Shown: positions 46,023 to 56,729 of the stretch, piece by piece
How the letters are laid out: every line of letters begins with the position of its first letter
How positions within the stretch are numbered: the first letter of the stretch is position 1
Origin: Bubalus kerabau
Taxonomy: Eukaryota; Chordata; Mammalia; Artiodactyla; Bovidae
DNA: 64,000 nucleotides
Assembly: GCF_029407905.1 (NCBI RefSeq)
Contig: NC_073625.1
Span: forward strand, 175,294,240-175,358,239
Direction of reading: 5' to 3'
Made by a program: the position numbers and the translations under genes
Notes under the pieces: generated by a model
Databases searched by the model: none
What the model saw: only the letters and a program-made list of their open reading frames with translations
What the model was told of the DNA's origin: nothing

Positions 46023-47632
46023 GGGAGGGGGGAGGGGGGCGGGCAGTCCTAAGATGGCAGAGAATAGGACAGGGAGACCACTTTCTCCCCCACATATTCA
46101 TCGAAAGAACATTTGAACGCTGAGCAAATTCCACAAAACAACTTCTGAATGCTGGCAGAGGACATCAGGCACCCAGAAAGGCAGCCCCTTGTCTTCGAAA
46201 GGAGGTAGGACAAAATATAAAAGATAAAAAGAGAGACAAAAGGGGTAGGGATGGAGATCCATCCCAGGAAGGGAGTCTTAAAAAACAGAGAAGTTTCCAG
46301 GAAACACCAGGAAACACTCTCACCGGCAGGTCTGTGGCGAGCCTTGGAATCTCAGAGGGCAACATAACTGGGAGGAAAAATAAATAAATAATTAAACCCC
46401 ACAGATTATGTGCCTAATGGCAACTCCCAGTGGAGAAGCAGCCCAGACACTCACATCCGCCATTACCAAGCAGAGGCTGGACAGGGAGGCGTGGGCTGCA
46501 TTGCTCAGGATAAGGACCCGGCCTAAATGCCGGCAATCTGAGGGAACTAACTTGAGATAGCAACCCAGACTGTGGGATAGCTATCCGGTGAAAAGCCCTA
46601 ACCTAAGACACTGCCAGGCCCATTCACAGAACAAAGGACTGAGTAGAGCCAGCCGGCTGCGGACCAGCCCATCCCCCGCCGGAGACAGGCAGGGGAGGGC
46701 TGCCAGAGCCCGAGGGGGGCAATCACGGCCCCAGAGAGGCATCCTCTACCAACTGCAAGCAGGCTTCATTGCTAACCAAGACTTTTTGGGATTCTGGGTG
46801 GTTGACATCCACCAGGAGGGTCGCAGCCAGAGATCAGCTCCCTAGAAGAGACACACAGCACACCTGAGAAGGCGTGCCTGTTGTACACCCAGAAAACCAA
46901 GTGGCTGGGATGGGGGAGGCGATAAGATGCAGCCTCCAACTGGGGGCAACTGCACTCGTCAAGCACCTGGTCACCTAAGCTGCTCAGACCTGGGAAGGGC
47001 ACAAAACGCAGGCCCAACTAAGTCTGCACCTTTGTGGAGTACCCGAGAACCTGAACCTGAGAGGCTTAGACCTGGGAAGTGCATGCAACCCAGGGCCCAC
47101 CTCAGACAGTTCCCAGCAGAGCAACTTAGAGCCTGAGCAGTGTAGACTGGGAAAGCACACACACCGTGAGCAGGGGCAAACCCAGTGTGGCCGAGACACT
47201 GAGAGCACTCCCCACAAATGCCAGTGATATTTGTTTGCAGTGTTCCTCCCTCCCCACAGCATGAGTGAACAAGTGAGCCTAAAAAAATTGACCACCATCG
47301 CCCCCTTGTGTCAGGGCAGAAATTAGACACTGAAGAGACCAGCAAACAGAAGAAGCTAAAATAAACAGAGGGAACCGCTTTGGAAGAGACAGGTGCAATA
47401 GATTAAAACCCTGTAGTTAGCACTGACTACATAGGAAGGGGCCTATAGATCTTGGGAAGTACAAGCCGGATCAAGGAACTATCTGAAAATGAACTGACCC
47501 TACACTGTCCACAACAGCTCCAGAGAAAGTCCTAGCTATATTTTTACTATTATCATTTAAAATTAAAAAAAAATTTTTTTTTTACTTTTAAGTCCTCTAC
47601 TACTCCTTTAATTAACATTTTTATAACCTACT

Positions 47633-47902
47633 GTTGCTGCTAAGTCACTTCAGTCGTGTCCGACTCTGTGCGACCCCATAGACAGCAGCCCACCAGGCTC
47701 CCCCGTCCATGGGATTCTCCAGGCAAGGACACTGGAGTGGGTTGCCATTTCCTTCTCCAATGCATGAAAGTGAAAAGTGAAAGTGAAGTCACTCAGTCGT
47801 GTCCGACCCTCAGCGACCCCATGGACTGCAGCCTACCAGGCTCCTCCATCCATGGGATTTTCCAGGCAAGAGTACTGGAGTGGGTTGCCATTGCCTTCTC
47901 CA
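47633..47902 (-). mobile_element. BOV-A2 SINE nested in the L1 5' UTR
   Basis: Full dimer in antisense, flanked by ATAACCTACT at 47623-47632 and 47903-47912. It is younger than the L1. Confidence 0.95.
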
Positions 47903-47957
47903 ATAACCTACTATTACCTTGAAAAAAAAGAAAAAAGACCCTATTTTTAAAGCAAAC

Positions 47958-47960
<3 letters not shown>

Positions 47961-48005
<45 letters not shown>
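47961..48005. repeat. (AT)n(AC)n microsatellite
   Basis: About 16 AT units followed by about 7 AC units inside the L1 5' UTR. Confidence 0.95.
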
Positions 48006-48170
48006 TACATATTTTATAATTATTATGATTTTGTTTTCTTTTTTTAATATTGTATTTTTGAGAATCTAACCTCTACTCTAGATTTTTAATCTTTGCTTTT
48101 TGGTATTTGTTATCAATTTTGTACCTTTAAGAACTCAATCTTCAGTATCCATTTTTACCTGGGAGTGAGA

Positions 48171-48600
48171 TTACTGGCTTGACTGATCTCTCCCCCTTTG
48201 GACTCTCCTTTCTCCACCAGGTTGCCTCTATCTCCTCCCTCCCGCTTCTCTTCTCTACCCAACTCTGTGAATCTCTTTGTGTGTTCCGAGCTGTGGAGAA
48301 CACAGGGAACTGATTACTGGCTGGACCTGTCTCTCTCCTTTTGATTCCCCCTTTTATCCTCCTGGCCACCTCTGTCTCCTTCCTCCCTCTTCTCTTCTCT
48401 GTGTAAATCCATGAACATCTCTGAAGGATGCAGACTGTGGAGAGCACATAGGGAAGTGATTATTGGCTAGCTTGCTCTCTCCCCTTTGGATTCCCCCTCT
48501 TCTCCTCCTGGTCACCTCTATCTCCCTCCTCCCTCTTCTCTTCTCCATGTAACTCTGTGGACCTCTCTGGGTGTCCCTCACATGTGGAGAAACTTTCCAT
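48171..48600 (+). repeat. three tandem ~145-bp pyrimidine-rich units
   Basis: Units start at 48171, 48314 and 48460, each opening TTACTGGCT or TTATTGGCT. Each continues through a Cys/Thr-rich pyrimidine block (ccctcttctcttctc) and ends with a variant of gtggagaacacagggaactg. Periods are 143 and 146 bp. Confidence 0.9.
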
Positions 48601-49114
48601 CATTAACCTAGATGTTTTATCATCGGTGCTGTATAGATGGAGAAGTCTTGAGGCTACTGTAAGAATAAGACTGAAAACCAGAGGCAGTCCAAATCCTGAG
48701 AACACTAGAGAACTCCTGACTCCAGGGAACATTAATCAATAGGAGCTCATCAAACGCCTCCATACCTACACTGAAACAAAGCACCACCCAAGGGCCAAAA
48801 AGTTCCAGAGCAAGACATACCACACAAATTATCCAGCAACACAGGAACATAGACCTGAGCTTCAATATACAGCCTGCCCAAAGTCACACCAAACCCACTG
48901 ACATCTCAAAACTCACTTCTGGACACTTCATTGCACTCCAAAGAGAAGAAATCCAACTCTGCCCACCAGAACACCAACACAAGCTTCCCTAACCAGGAAA
49001 CCTTGACAGGCCACCCATCCAACCCCACCCACAGAGAGGAACCTCCACAATAAAGAGAAATCACAAGCTGCCAGAATACAGAAAGGCCACCCCAAACACA
49101 GCAATATAAGCAAG

Positions 49115-50034
49115 ATGAAAATGAAGAGAAATACTCAGCAGATAAAGGAACAGGATAACTGCCCATGAAACTAAACAAAAGAGAAAAAGATAAGGAATCT
49201 ACCTGATAAAGAATTCCAAATAATGATAGTGAAAATGATCCAAAATCTTGAAAACAAGATGGAGTTACAGATAAATAGTCTGGAGACAAGGATTGAGAGA
49301 AGCAAGAAATGTTGAACAAGGACCTAGAAGAAATAAAATAGAGTCAATATACAATGAATAATGCAATAAATGAGATAAAAAACACTCTGGAGGGAACCAA
49401 CTGTAGAAAATGGAGGCAGAAGATAGGATAAGTGAGATAGAAGATAGAATGGTAGAAATAAATGAAACATAGAGGAAAAAAGAAAAAAGAATTAAAATAA
49501 ATGAGGACAACCTCAGAGACCTCTGGGACAATGTTAAACGCCCCAACATTTGAATCATAGGAGTCCCAGAAGAAGAGGACAAAAAGAAAAACCATGAGAA
49601 AACACTTGAGATAATGGTTGAAAACTTCCCTAAAATGGGGAAGGAAACAGTCACCCATGTCCAAGAAACCCAGAGTCCCAAACAGGATAAACCAAAGGTG
49701 AAACACCCCAAGACACATATTAATCAAATTAACAAAGATCAAACACAAAGAACAAATATTAAAAGCAGCAAGGGAAAAACAACAAATAACACACAAGGGG
49801 ATTCCCATAAGGATAACAGCTGATCTTTCAACAGAAACTCTTCAGGCCAGAAGGGAATGGCAGGACATACTTAACGTGATGAAAGTGAAAAATCTACAGC
49901 CCAGATTACTGTACCCAGCAAGGATCTCATTCAAATATGAAGGAGAAATCAAAAGCTTTACAGACAAGCAAAAGCTGAGAGAATTCAGCACCACCAAACC
50001 AGCTCTCCAACAAATGCTAAAGGATCTTCTCTAG
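49115..50034 (+). pseudogene. L1 ORF1 (RNA-binding protein), degenerate
   Basis: ORF1 normally makes a coiled-coil RNA chaperone that coats L1 RNA. An ATG at 49115 begins a frame broken by many stops within about 20 codons, and the frame shifts along its length. The C-terminal part (about 49860-50034) still reads recognisably in the region KVKNLQPRLLYPA to LREFSTTKPAL. The final stop TAG is at 50032-50034. It cannot give a full product. Confidence 0.85.
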
Positions 50035-50543
50035 ACAGGAAACACAGAAAGGGTGTGTAAACTTGAACCCAAAACAACAAAGTAAATGGCAATGGGATCA
50101 TACTTATCAATAATTACCTTAATGTAAATGGGTTGAATGCCCCAACCAAAAGACAAAGACTTGCGGAATGGATACAAAAACAAAACCACTATATATGTTG
50201 TCTACAAGAGACCCACCTCAAACCTAGGGACACATACAGACTGAAAGTGAAGGGCTGGGAAAAGATATTCCACGCAAATAGAGACCGAAAGAAAGCAGGA
50301 GTAGCAATACTCATATCAGGTAAAATAGACTTTAAAATAAAGGCCTTGTAAAGAGACAAAGAAGGACACTACATAATAATCAAAGGATCAATCCAAGAAG
50401 AAGATATAACGATTATAAATATATATGCATCCAATATATATGCTCCTATAGGAACACTGCAGTATGTAAGACAAATGCTAACAAGTATGAGAGGGGAAAT
50501 TAACAATAACACAATAATAGTGGGAGACTATAATACCCCACTC

Positions 50544-50814
50544 CGGAGAAGGAAATGGCAACCCACTCCAGTACTCTTGCCTGCAAAATCCCATGGATAG
50601 AGGAGTCTGGTAGGCTGCAGTCCATGGGATCGCTAAGAGTTGGACACAACTGAGTGACTTCACTTTCACTTTTCACTTTCATGCATTGGAGGAGGAAATG
50701 GCAACCCACGCCAGTGTTCTTGCCTGGAGAATCCCAGGGACAGGGAAGCCTGGTGGGCTTCCATCGATGGGGTCGCACAGTTGGACATGACTGAAGAGAC
50801 TTAGCACCAGCAGC
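50544..50814 (+). mobile_element. BOV-A2 SINE nested in L1 ORF2
   Basis: Full dimer with an (AGC)-type tail, flanked by a perfect 14-bp duplication, ATAATACCCCACTC, at 50530-50543 and 50815-50828. Confidence 0.95.
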
Positions 50815-53800
50815 ATAATACCCCACTCACACCTATGGATAGATCAACTAAACAGAAAATTAACAAGGAAACACAAACTTTAAATGATACAATAGACCAG
50901 TTAGACCTAATTGATATCTATAGGACATTCCACCACAAAACAATGAATTTCACCTTTTACTTAAGTACATATGGAACCTTCTTCAGGATAGATCACATCC
51001 TGGGCCATAAATCTAGCCTCAGTAATTTAAAAAAAAAAAATTGAAATCATTCCAAGCATTAGCCTCTTTTCTGATCACAATGTAGTAACATTAGATGTCA
51101 ATTACAGTAGAAAAACAATTAAAAATTCCAACATATGGAGGCTGAACAACACGCTGCTGAATAACCAACAAATCACAGAAGAAATCAAATATGCATAGAA
51201 ACAAATGAAATGAAAACACAAAACCCAAAACCTATGGGACACTGTAAAAGCAGTGCTAAGGGGAAGGTTCATAGCAGTACAGGCTTACCTCAAGAAACAA
51301 GAAAAAAGTCAAATAAATAACCTAACTCTACACCTAAAGCAACTAGAAAAGGTAGAAATGAAGAACCCCAGGGTTAGTAGAAGGAAAGAAATCTTAAAAA
51401 TTAGGGCAGAAATAAATGCAAAAGAAACAAAAGAGACCATGGCAAAAATCAACAAAGCCAAAAGCTGGTTCTTTGAGAAGATAAATAAAATTGACAAACC
51501 ATTAGCCAGACTCATCAAGAAACAAAGGGAGAAGAATCAAATCAACAAAATTAGAAATGAAAATGGAGAGATCACAACAGACCACACAGAAATACAAAGG
51601 ATCCTAAGGGACTATTATCAGAAACTATATGCCAATAAAATGGACAACTTGGAAGAAACGGACAAATTCTTGGAAAAGTACAACTTTCCAAAACTCGACC
51701 AGGAAGAAATAGAAAATCTTAACAGACCCATCACAAGCATGGAAATTGAAACTGTAATCAGAAATCTTCCAGCAAACAAAAGCCCAGGTCCAGGCGGCTT
51801 CACAGCTGAATTCTACCAAAAATTTAGAGAAGAGCTAACACCTATCCTACTCAAACTCTTTCAAAAAATCGCAGAGGAAGGTAAACTCCCAAACTCATTC
51901 TATGAGGCCACCATCACCCTAATACCAAAACCAGACAAAGATGCCACAAAAAAAGAAAACTATAGGCCAATATCACCGATGAACATAAATGCAAAAATCC
52001 TTAACAAAATTCGAGCAATCAGAATCCAACAACATATTAAAAAGATCATACATCATGACCAAGTGGGCTTTATCCCAGGGATGCAAGGATTCTTCAATAT
52101 CCGCAAATCAATCAATGTAATACACCACATTAACAAATTGAAAGATAAAAACCATACGATTATCTCAATAGATGCAGAGAAAGCCTTTGACAAAATTCAA
52201 CATCCATTTATGATAAAAACCCTCCAGAAAGCAGGCATAGAAGGAACATACCTCAACATAATAAAAGCTATATATGACAAACCCGCAGCAAACATTATCC
52301 TCAATGGTGAAAAATTGTAAGCATTTCCCCTGAAGTCAGGAACAAGACAAGGGTGCCCACTCTCACCACTACTATTCAACATAGTTTTGGAAGTTTTGGC
52401 CACAGCAATCAGAGCAGAAAAAGAAATAAAAGGAATCCAAATTGGAAAAGAAGAAGTAAAGCTCTCACTGTTTGCAGATGACATGATCCTCTACATAGAA
52501 AACCCTAAAGACTCCACCAGAAAATTACTAGAACTAATCAATGACTATAGTAAAGTTGCAGGATATAAAATCAACACAGAGAAATCCCTTGCATGCCTAT
52601 ACGCTAACAATGAGAAAACAGAAAGAGAAATTAAGGAAACAATTCCATTCACCATTGCAACAGAAAGAATAAAATACTTAGGAATATATCTACCTAAAGA
52701 AACTAAAGACCTATATATAGAAAACTATAAAACACAGGTGTAAGAAATCAAAGAGGACACAAATAGATGGAGAAATATACCATGTTCATGGATTGGAAGA
52801 ATCAATATAGTGAAAATGAATATACTACCCAAAGCAATTTATAGATTCACTGCAATACCTGTCAAGCTACCAATGGTATTTTTCACAGAACTAGAACAAA
52901 TAATTTCATAATTTGTATGGAAATACAAAAAACCTCGAATAGCGAAAGTAATCTTGAGAAAGAAGAATGGAACTGGAGGAATCAATCTGCCTGACTTCAG
53001 GCTCTACTACAAAGCCACAGTCATCAAGACAGTATGGTACTGGCACAAAGACAGAAATATAGATCAATGGAACAAAATAGAAAGCCCAGAGATAAACCCA
53101 CACACCTATGGGCACCTTATCTTTGACAAAGGAGGCAAGAATATACAATGGAGAAAAGACAATCTCTTTAACAAGTGGTGCTGGGAAAACTGGTCAACCA
53201 CTTGTAAAAGAATGAAACTAGAACACTTTCTAACACCATACACAAAAATAAACTCAAAATGGACTAAAGATCTAAACGTAAGACCAGAAACTATAAAACT
53301 CCTAGAGGAAAACATAGGCTAAACACTCTCTGACAAAACCACAGCAGGATCCTCTATGACCCACCTCCCAGAATATTGGAAATAAAAGAAAAAACAAACA
53401 AACAAATGGAACCTAATTAAAATTAAAAGCTTTTGCACAACAAAGGAAACTATAAGCAAGGTGAAAAGACAGCCTTCAGAATGGGAGAAAATAATAGCAA
53501 ATGAAGCAATTGACAAAGAATTAATCTCAAAAAAATACAAGCAACTCCTGCAGCTCAATTCCAGAAAAATAAACGACCCAATCAAAAAATGGACCAAAGA
53601 ACTAAACAGACATTTCTCCAAAGAAGACATACAGATGGCTAACAAACACATGAAAAAATGCTCAACATCACTCATTATCAGAGAAATGCAAATCAAAACC
53701 TCAAAGAGATACCATTTCACGCCAGTCAGAACAGCTGCTATCCAAAAGTCTACAAGCAATAAATGCTGGAGAGGGTGTGGAGAAAAGGGAACCCTCTTAC

Positions 53801-53850
53801 CCTGTTGGTGGGAATGCAAACTAGTACAGCCACTACGCAAAACAGTGTGG

Positions 53851-53960
53851 CTGCTGTTGCTGCTGCTAAGTCGCTTCAGTTGTGTCCGACTCTGTGCGAC
53901 CCCATAGACGCAGCCCACCAGGCCCCGCCGTCCCTGGGATTCTCCAGGCAAGAACACTGG
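53851..53960 (-). mobile_element. BOV-A2 SINE, 5'-truncated, nested in L1 ORF2
   Basis: Single antisense monomer with a GCT start; AGTGTGG at 53844-53850 and 53961-53967 is the duplicated target. Confidence 0.9.
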
Positions 53961-54680
53961 AGTGTGGAGATTCCTTAAAAAACTGAAAATAGAACTGCCA
54001 TATGACCCAGCAATCCCACTGCTGGGCATACACACCAAGGAAACAAGAATTGAAAGAGACACATGTACCCCAATGTTCATCGCAGCACTGTTTATAATAG
54101 CCAGGACATGGAAGCAACCCAGATGTTCATCAGCAGACAAATGGATAAGAAAGCTGTGGTACATATACACAATGGAATATTACTCAGCCATTAAAAAGAA
54201 TACATTTGAATCAGTTATAATGAGGTGGATGAAACTGGAGCCTATTATACAGAGTGAAGTAAGCCAGAAAGTAAAACACCGATATAGTATACTAACGTAT
54301 GTATATGGAATTTAGAAAGATGGTAACGATAACCCTGTATGTGAGACAGCAAAAGAGACACAGATGTATAGAACAGTCTTTTGGACTGTGTGGGAAAGGG
54401 CAAGGGTGGGTTGATTTGGGAGAATGGCATTGAAACATGTATATTATCATATGTGAAACGAATTGCCAGCCCAGGTTCGATGCATGAGACAGGGTGCTCA
54501 GGGCTGGTGCACTGGGATGACCTAGAGGGATGGGCTGGGGAGGGAGGTGGGAGGGGGGTTTAGGATTGGGAACACATGTACACCTGTGGTGGATTCATGT
54601 CAGTGTATGGCAAAACCACTACAATATTGTAAAGTAATTAGCCTCCAATTAAAATAAATAAATTTAAAAAATAAAATAAA

Positions 54681-54720
54681 AAGAGAAAAGTTCAAAGCAA
54701 AAAAAACAATTGTCTTTTCA
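54681..54720 (+). other. probable L1 3' transduction
   Basis: About 40 bp of non-L1 text (agaaaagttcaaagc to acaattgtcttttca) lies between the first A-rich L1 end (54646-54680) and a second TAAA-rich tail that directly abuts the target duplication. Confidence 0.6.
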
Positions 54721-54732
54721 TAAATAAATAAA

Positions 54733-54748
54733 TAAAATACTGGACAAT
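54733..54748. repeat. L1 target-site duplication, 3' copy
   Basis: TAAAATACTGGACAAT, identical to 46007-46022. Confidence 0.93.
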
Positions 54749-55140
54749 AATAGCTTATGTATTGCTCAGAATCCCACTAGGAGATAGAATCCTCTCATTG
54801 ATTTGAATGCAGGAAATTTAATAAAAGGAATTATTAACAGGGAAGTAGAGTAATATGCAATTGGCTAATAAGCATGGAAGAGAACTACAAAGAATATAGG
54901 AATTGCATATACAGGAAATAATCTCTATCCCTTGGGTAAGTTAAAGTATCCAAAGAAGTGGCACCTATATCTTCCCCTGGACTGAGATCCAAACATCACT
55001 GGGAAGAGCAAAACTTGGCTCACTGGACCGCAGAGAAGTCTATGCAGCAGTGGTGGGACATACGAGGATCCATCGTCTGGGTGACAGCAGAGGCCACAAC
55101 CAGGTAAACACCAAGCCTCAGAATTTGGGAGGTGTAAGAG
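54749..55140. other. unassigned intergenic sequence
   Basis: Possibly part of an ancient repeat (cagaatcccactaggagata) that I cannot name. No gene. Confidence 0.4.
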
Positions 55141-55304
55141 GAAGCTGCTGACAGAGGAATATGTTTCAAATGAAGGAAGAAGACAAAACCTCAGAAAAAG
55201 AAGTAAAGAAAGTGCAGGTAAGCAGTTTACCCAATAAAGAACTCAAGGTAATGATCAAAAAATGTTCAGTGAATTCAGAAAAAGAATGGATGAACACAGT
55301 GTGA

Positions 55305-55380
55305 ATAGCCTGGCAGGCTCCTCTATGCATGGAATTCTCCAGGCAAGAATACTGGAGTGGGTTGCCATTTCCTTCTCCAA
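55305..55380 (-). mobile_element. BOV-A SINE fragment
   Basis: Short antisense piece (ggcaggctcctctatgcatg to ccatttccttctccaag) inside L1 ORF1. Confidence 0.8.
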
Positions 55381-56007
55381 GAAAATATAAAGAAGAGCCA
55401 AACAAAGTTGAATAATAAAATAACTGAAATAAAAACTAGACTAGGAGGAATCAATGAGAGAATAGATGAACCAGAGGAAGAGAGCAGTGAACTGGAAGAC
55501 AAAGTAGTGGAAATCACCCAAACTGAACAGAAAAAATAAAAAAGAAGGTTTAAGAGACCCCTGGCACAACATCGTGTATTATAGGGTATCCCAGAAGGAG
55601 AAGAGGGTGGCGGGGAGAAAACTTATTTGAGAGATAATAGCTTTAAAAAACAAAAACAAACAAACAAAAAAACCCTAACTTGAAGAAAGAAAGAGACATC
55701 CAGATTCAGGAAACACAGAAAATTCCAAACAGGATGACTTCAAAAGAGGTCCACAAGAAGACACACCATAAATAAAGGCAAAAATTAATAAAGAAAGAAT
55801 CTTAAAAGCAAGAGAAAAGCAATTATTTTCATACAAGAGAACTCCCATGAGGCTATCAGCTGACTTTTCAGACCTGAAGGAGTGATACAATACAGTCAAA
55901 GTGATGAAAAACAAAAATCTACCATTAAGAATACTCTACACAGTAAGGCTATCATTCAGATTTGAAGGAGAGATTGAGATTTTATAGACAAGAGAAAGTT
56001 AAGGGTT

Positions 56008-56094
56008 CAGATCAGATCAGATCAGTCACTCAGTCGTGTCCAACTCTTTGCGACCCCATGAATCGCAGCACGCCAGGCCTCCCTGTCCATCACC
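56008..56094 (-). mobile_element. BovB 3'-end fragment
   Basis: About 85 bp of the BovB 3' end with a (GATCA)n-like start at 56008-56024, stopping at ccatcacc. It directly abuts the inverted duplication. Confidence 0.88.
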
Positions 56095-56330
56095 TTTTGG
56101 GGGGTGGGGGTGCGGGGGTAATTTTTATATTTCTAGTTTGGTTTTCTATTTTTATGTTTAAAGAAGTCCCTTTAACATTTCTTATAAAGTTGATTGAGTG
56201 GTGCCTAACCCTTAACTTGTAAATTTAACCACTAAATCAACTTTATAAGAAATGTTAAAGGGACTTCTCTAAACAAAAAAACAGAAAACCAAACTAGAAA
56301 TATAAAAATTACCCCCGCCCCCCCCAAAAA
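56094..56330. repeat. near-perfect inverted repeat, arms about 100 bp, 25-nt loop
   Basis: The left arm (56094-56202) is the reverse complement of the right arm (56228-56330), with only about four mismatches plus differences in the G/C run. The right arm is the normal continuation of the host L1 (ORF1 end and spacer); the left arm is its inverted copy. Confidence 0.92.
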
Positions 56331-56403
56331 AAAATCTCAATGGTAAAGTCAAACACACAGTAAAGATACTAGGTCAATCAATTATAAAGCTGGGAGGAAG
56401 GTT

Positions 56404-56680
56404 CAGAGAAGGCAATGGCACCCCACTCCAGTACTCTTGCCTGGAAAATCCCAAGGACAGAGGAGCCTGGTAGGCTGCGGTCCATGCAGTCGCTAAGAGT
56501 CAGACATGACTGAGCGACTTCACTTTCACTTTTCACTTTCATGCACTGGAGAAGGAAATGGCAACCCACTCCAGTGTTCTTGCCTGGAGAATCGCAGGGA
56601 CAGGGCAGCCTGGTGGGCTGCCGTCTATGGGGTCGCACAGAGTAGGACACGAATGAAGCGACTTAGCAGCAGCAGCAGCA
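56404..56680 (+). mobile_element. BOV-A2 SINE, full dimer
   Basis: Complete with an (AGC)4 tail. Perfect 11-bp duplication, GGAGGAAGGTT, at 56393-56403 and 56681-56691. Confidence 0.95.
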
Positions 56681-56729
56681 GGAGGAAGGTTAAGAGACAA
56701 AAGTGATGAAATCATCTATTGTCCATAAG

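Larger units (their letters stand above)
46023..49114 (+). promoter_or_regulatory. L1 5' UTR (internal promoter)
   Basis: Long GC-rich leader with the YY1-like site near its start. It contains a later BOV-A2 (47633-47902), a dinucleotide repeat (47961-48005) and a three-copy tandem repeat (48171-48600). No host gene lies within it. Confidence 0.8.
50086..54315 (+). pseudogene. L1 ORF2 (endonuclease/reverse transcriptase), inactivated
   Basis: ORF2 carries an AP-like endonuclease, a reverse transcriptase and a C-terminal Cys-rich zone. Endonuclease text is readable at 50133-51030 (LQETHLK, DHILGHKSS) but is split by a BOV-A2 and a stop at 50349-50351. A 12-A run at 51029-51040 marks a frame change. 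From 51253 on the same frame holds to about 53380, with stops at 52318, 52741, 52909 and 53320. The RT motif FADD is intact at 52471-52482. In the Cys-rich motif the usual His is Pro (53800-53802). A truncated BOV-A2 interrupts the C-terminus. The end is TAG at 54313-54315. The longest surviving open stretch is 51253-52320, 355 codons. Confidence 0.93.
46023..54732 (+). mobile_element. full-length ruminant L1, dead, with nested SINEs
   Basis: A complete L1 insertion of about 8.7 kb including three later SINEs, bounded by a perfect 16-bp target-site duplication. The 5' end is G-rich (gggaggggggaggggggcgg) and carries a YY1-type AAGATGGC at 46051-46058, as expected for an untruncated L1. Order: 5' UTR (46023-49114), degenerate ORF1 (49115-50034), ORF2 with stops (50086-54315), 3' UTR and A-rich end with AATAAA at 54653-54658. 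L1 copies its RNA at nicked DNA (target-primed reverse transcription). This copy cannot encode working proteins. It points away from CLSTN2 and its 5' end lies about 12.7 kb upstream of the CpG island. Confidence 0.95.

Noticed and set aside
47961..48005. AT-rich run as a replication origin or promoter
   Set aside because: It is a plain dinucleotide microsatellite with no supporting context.
48142..48732. Antisense frames with repeated Glu/Lys/Arg-rich text in the L1 5' UTR, reminiscent of an antisense ORF0
   Set aside because: They arise from the ~145-bp tandem repeat in different frames. Nothing shows an antisense promoter or a conserved start. Kept only as a remark under the tandem repeat.
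53319..54170. 283-codon minus-strand frame over the L1 end
   Set aside because: It is antisense to L1 ORF2 and the nested SINE and has no recognisable domain. It is a shadow frame.
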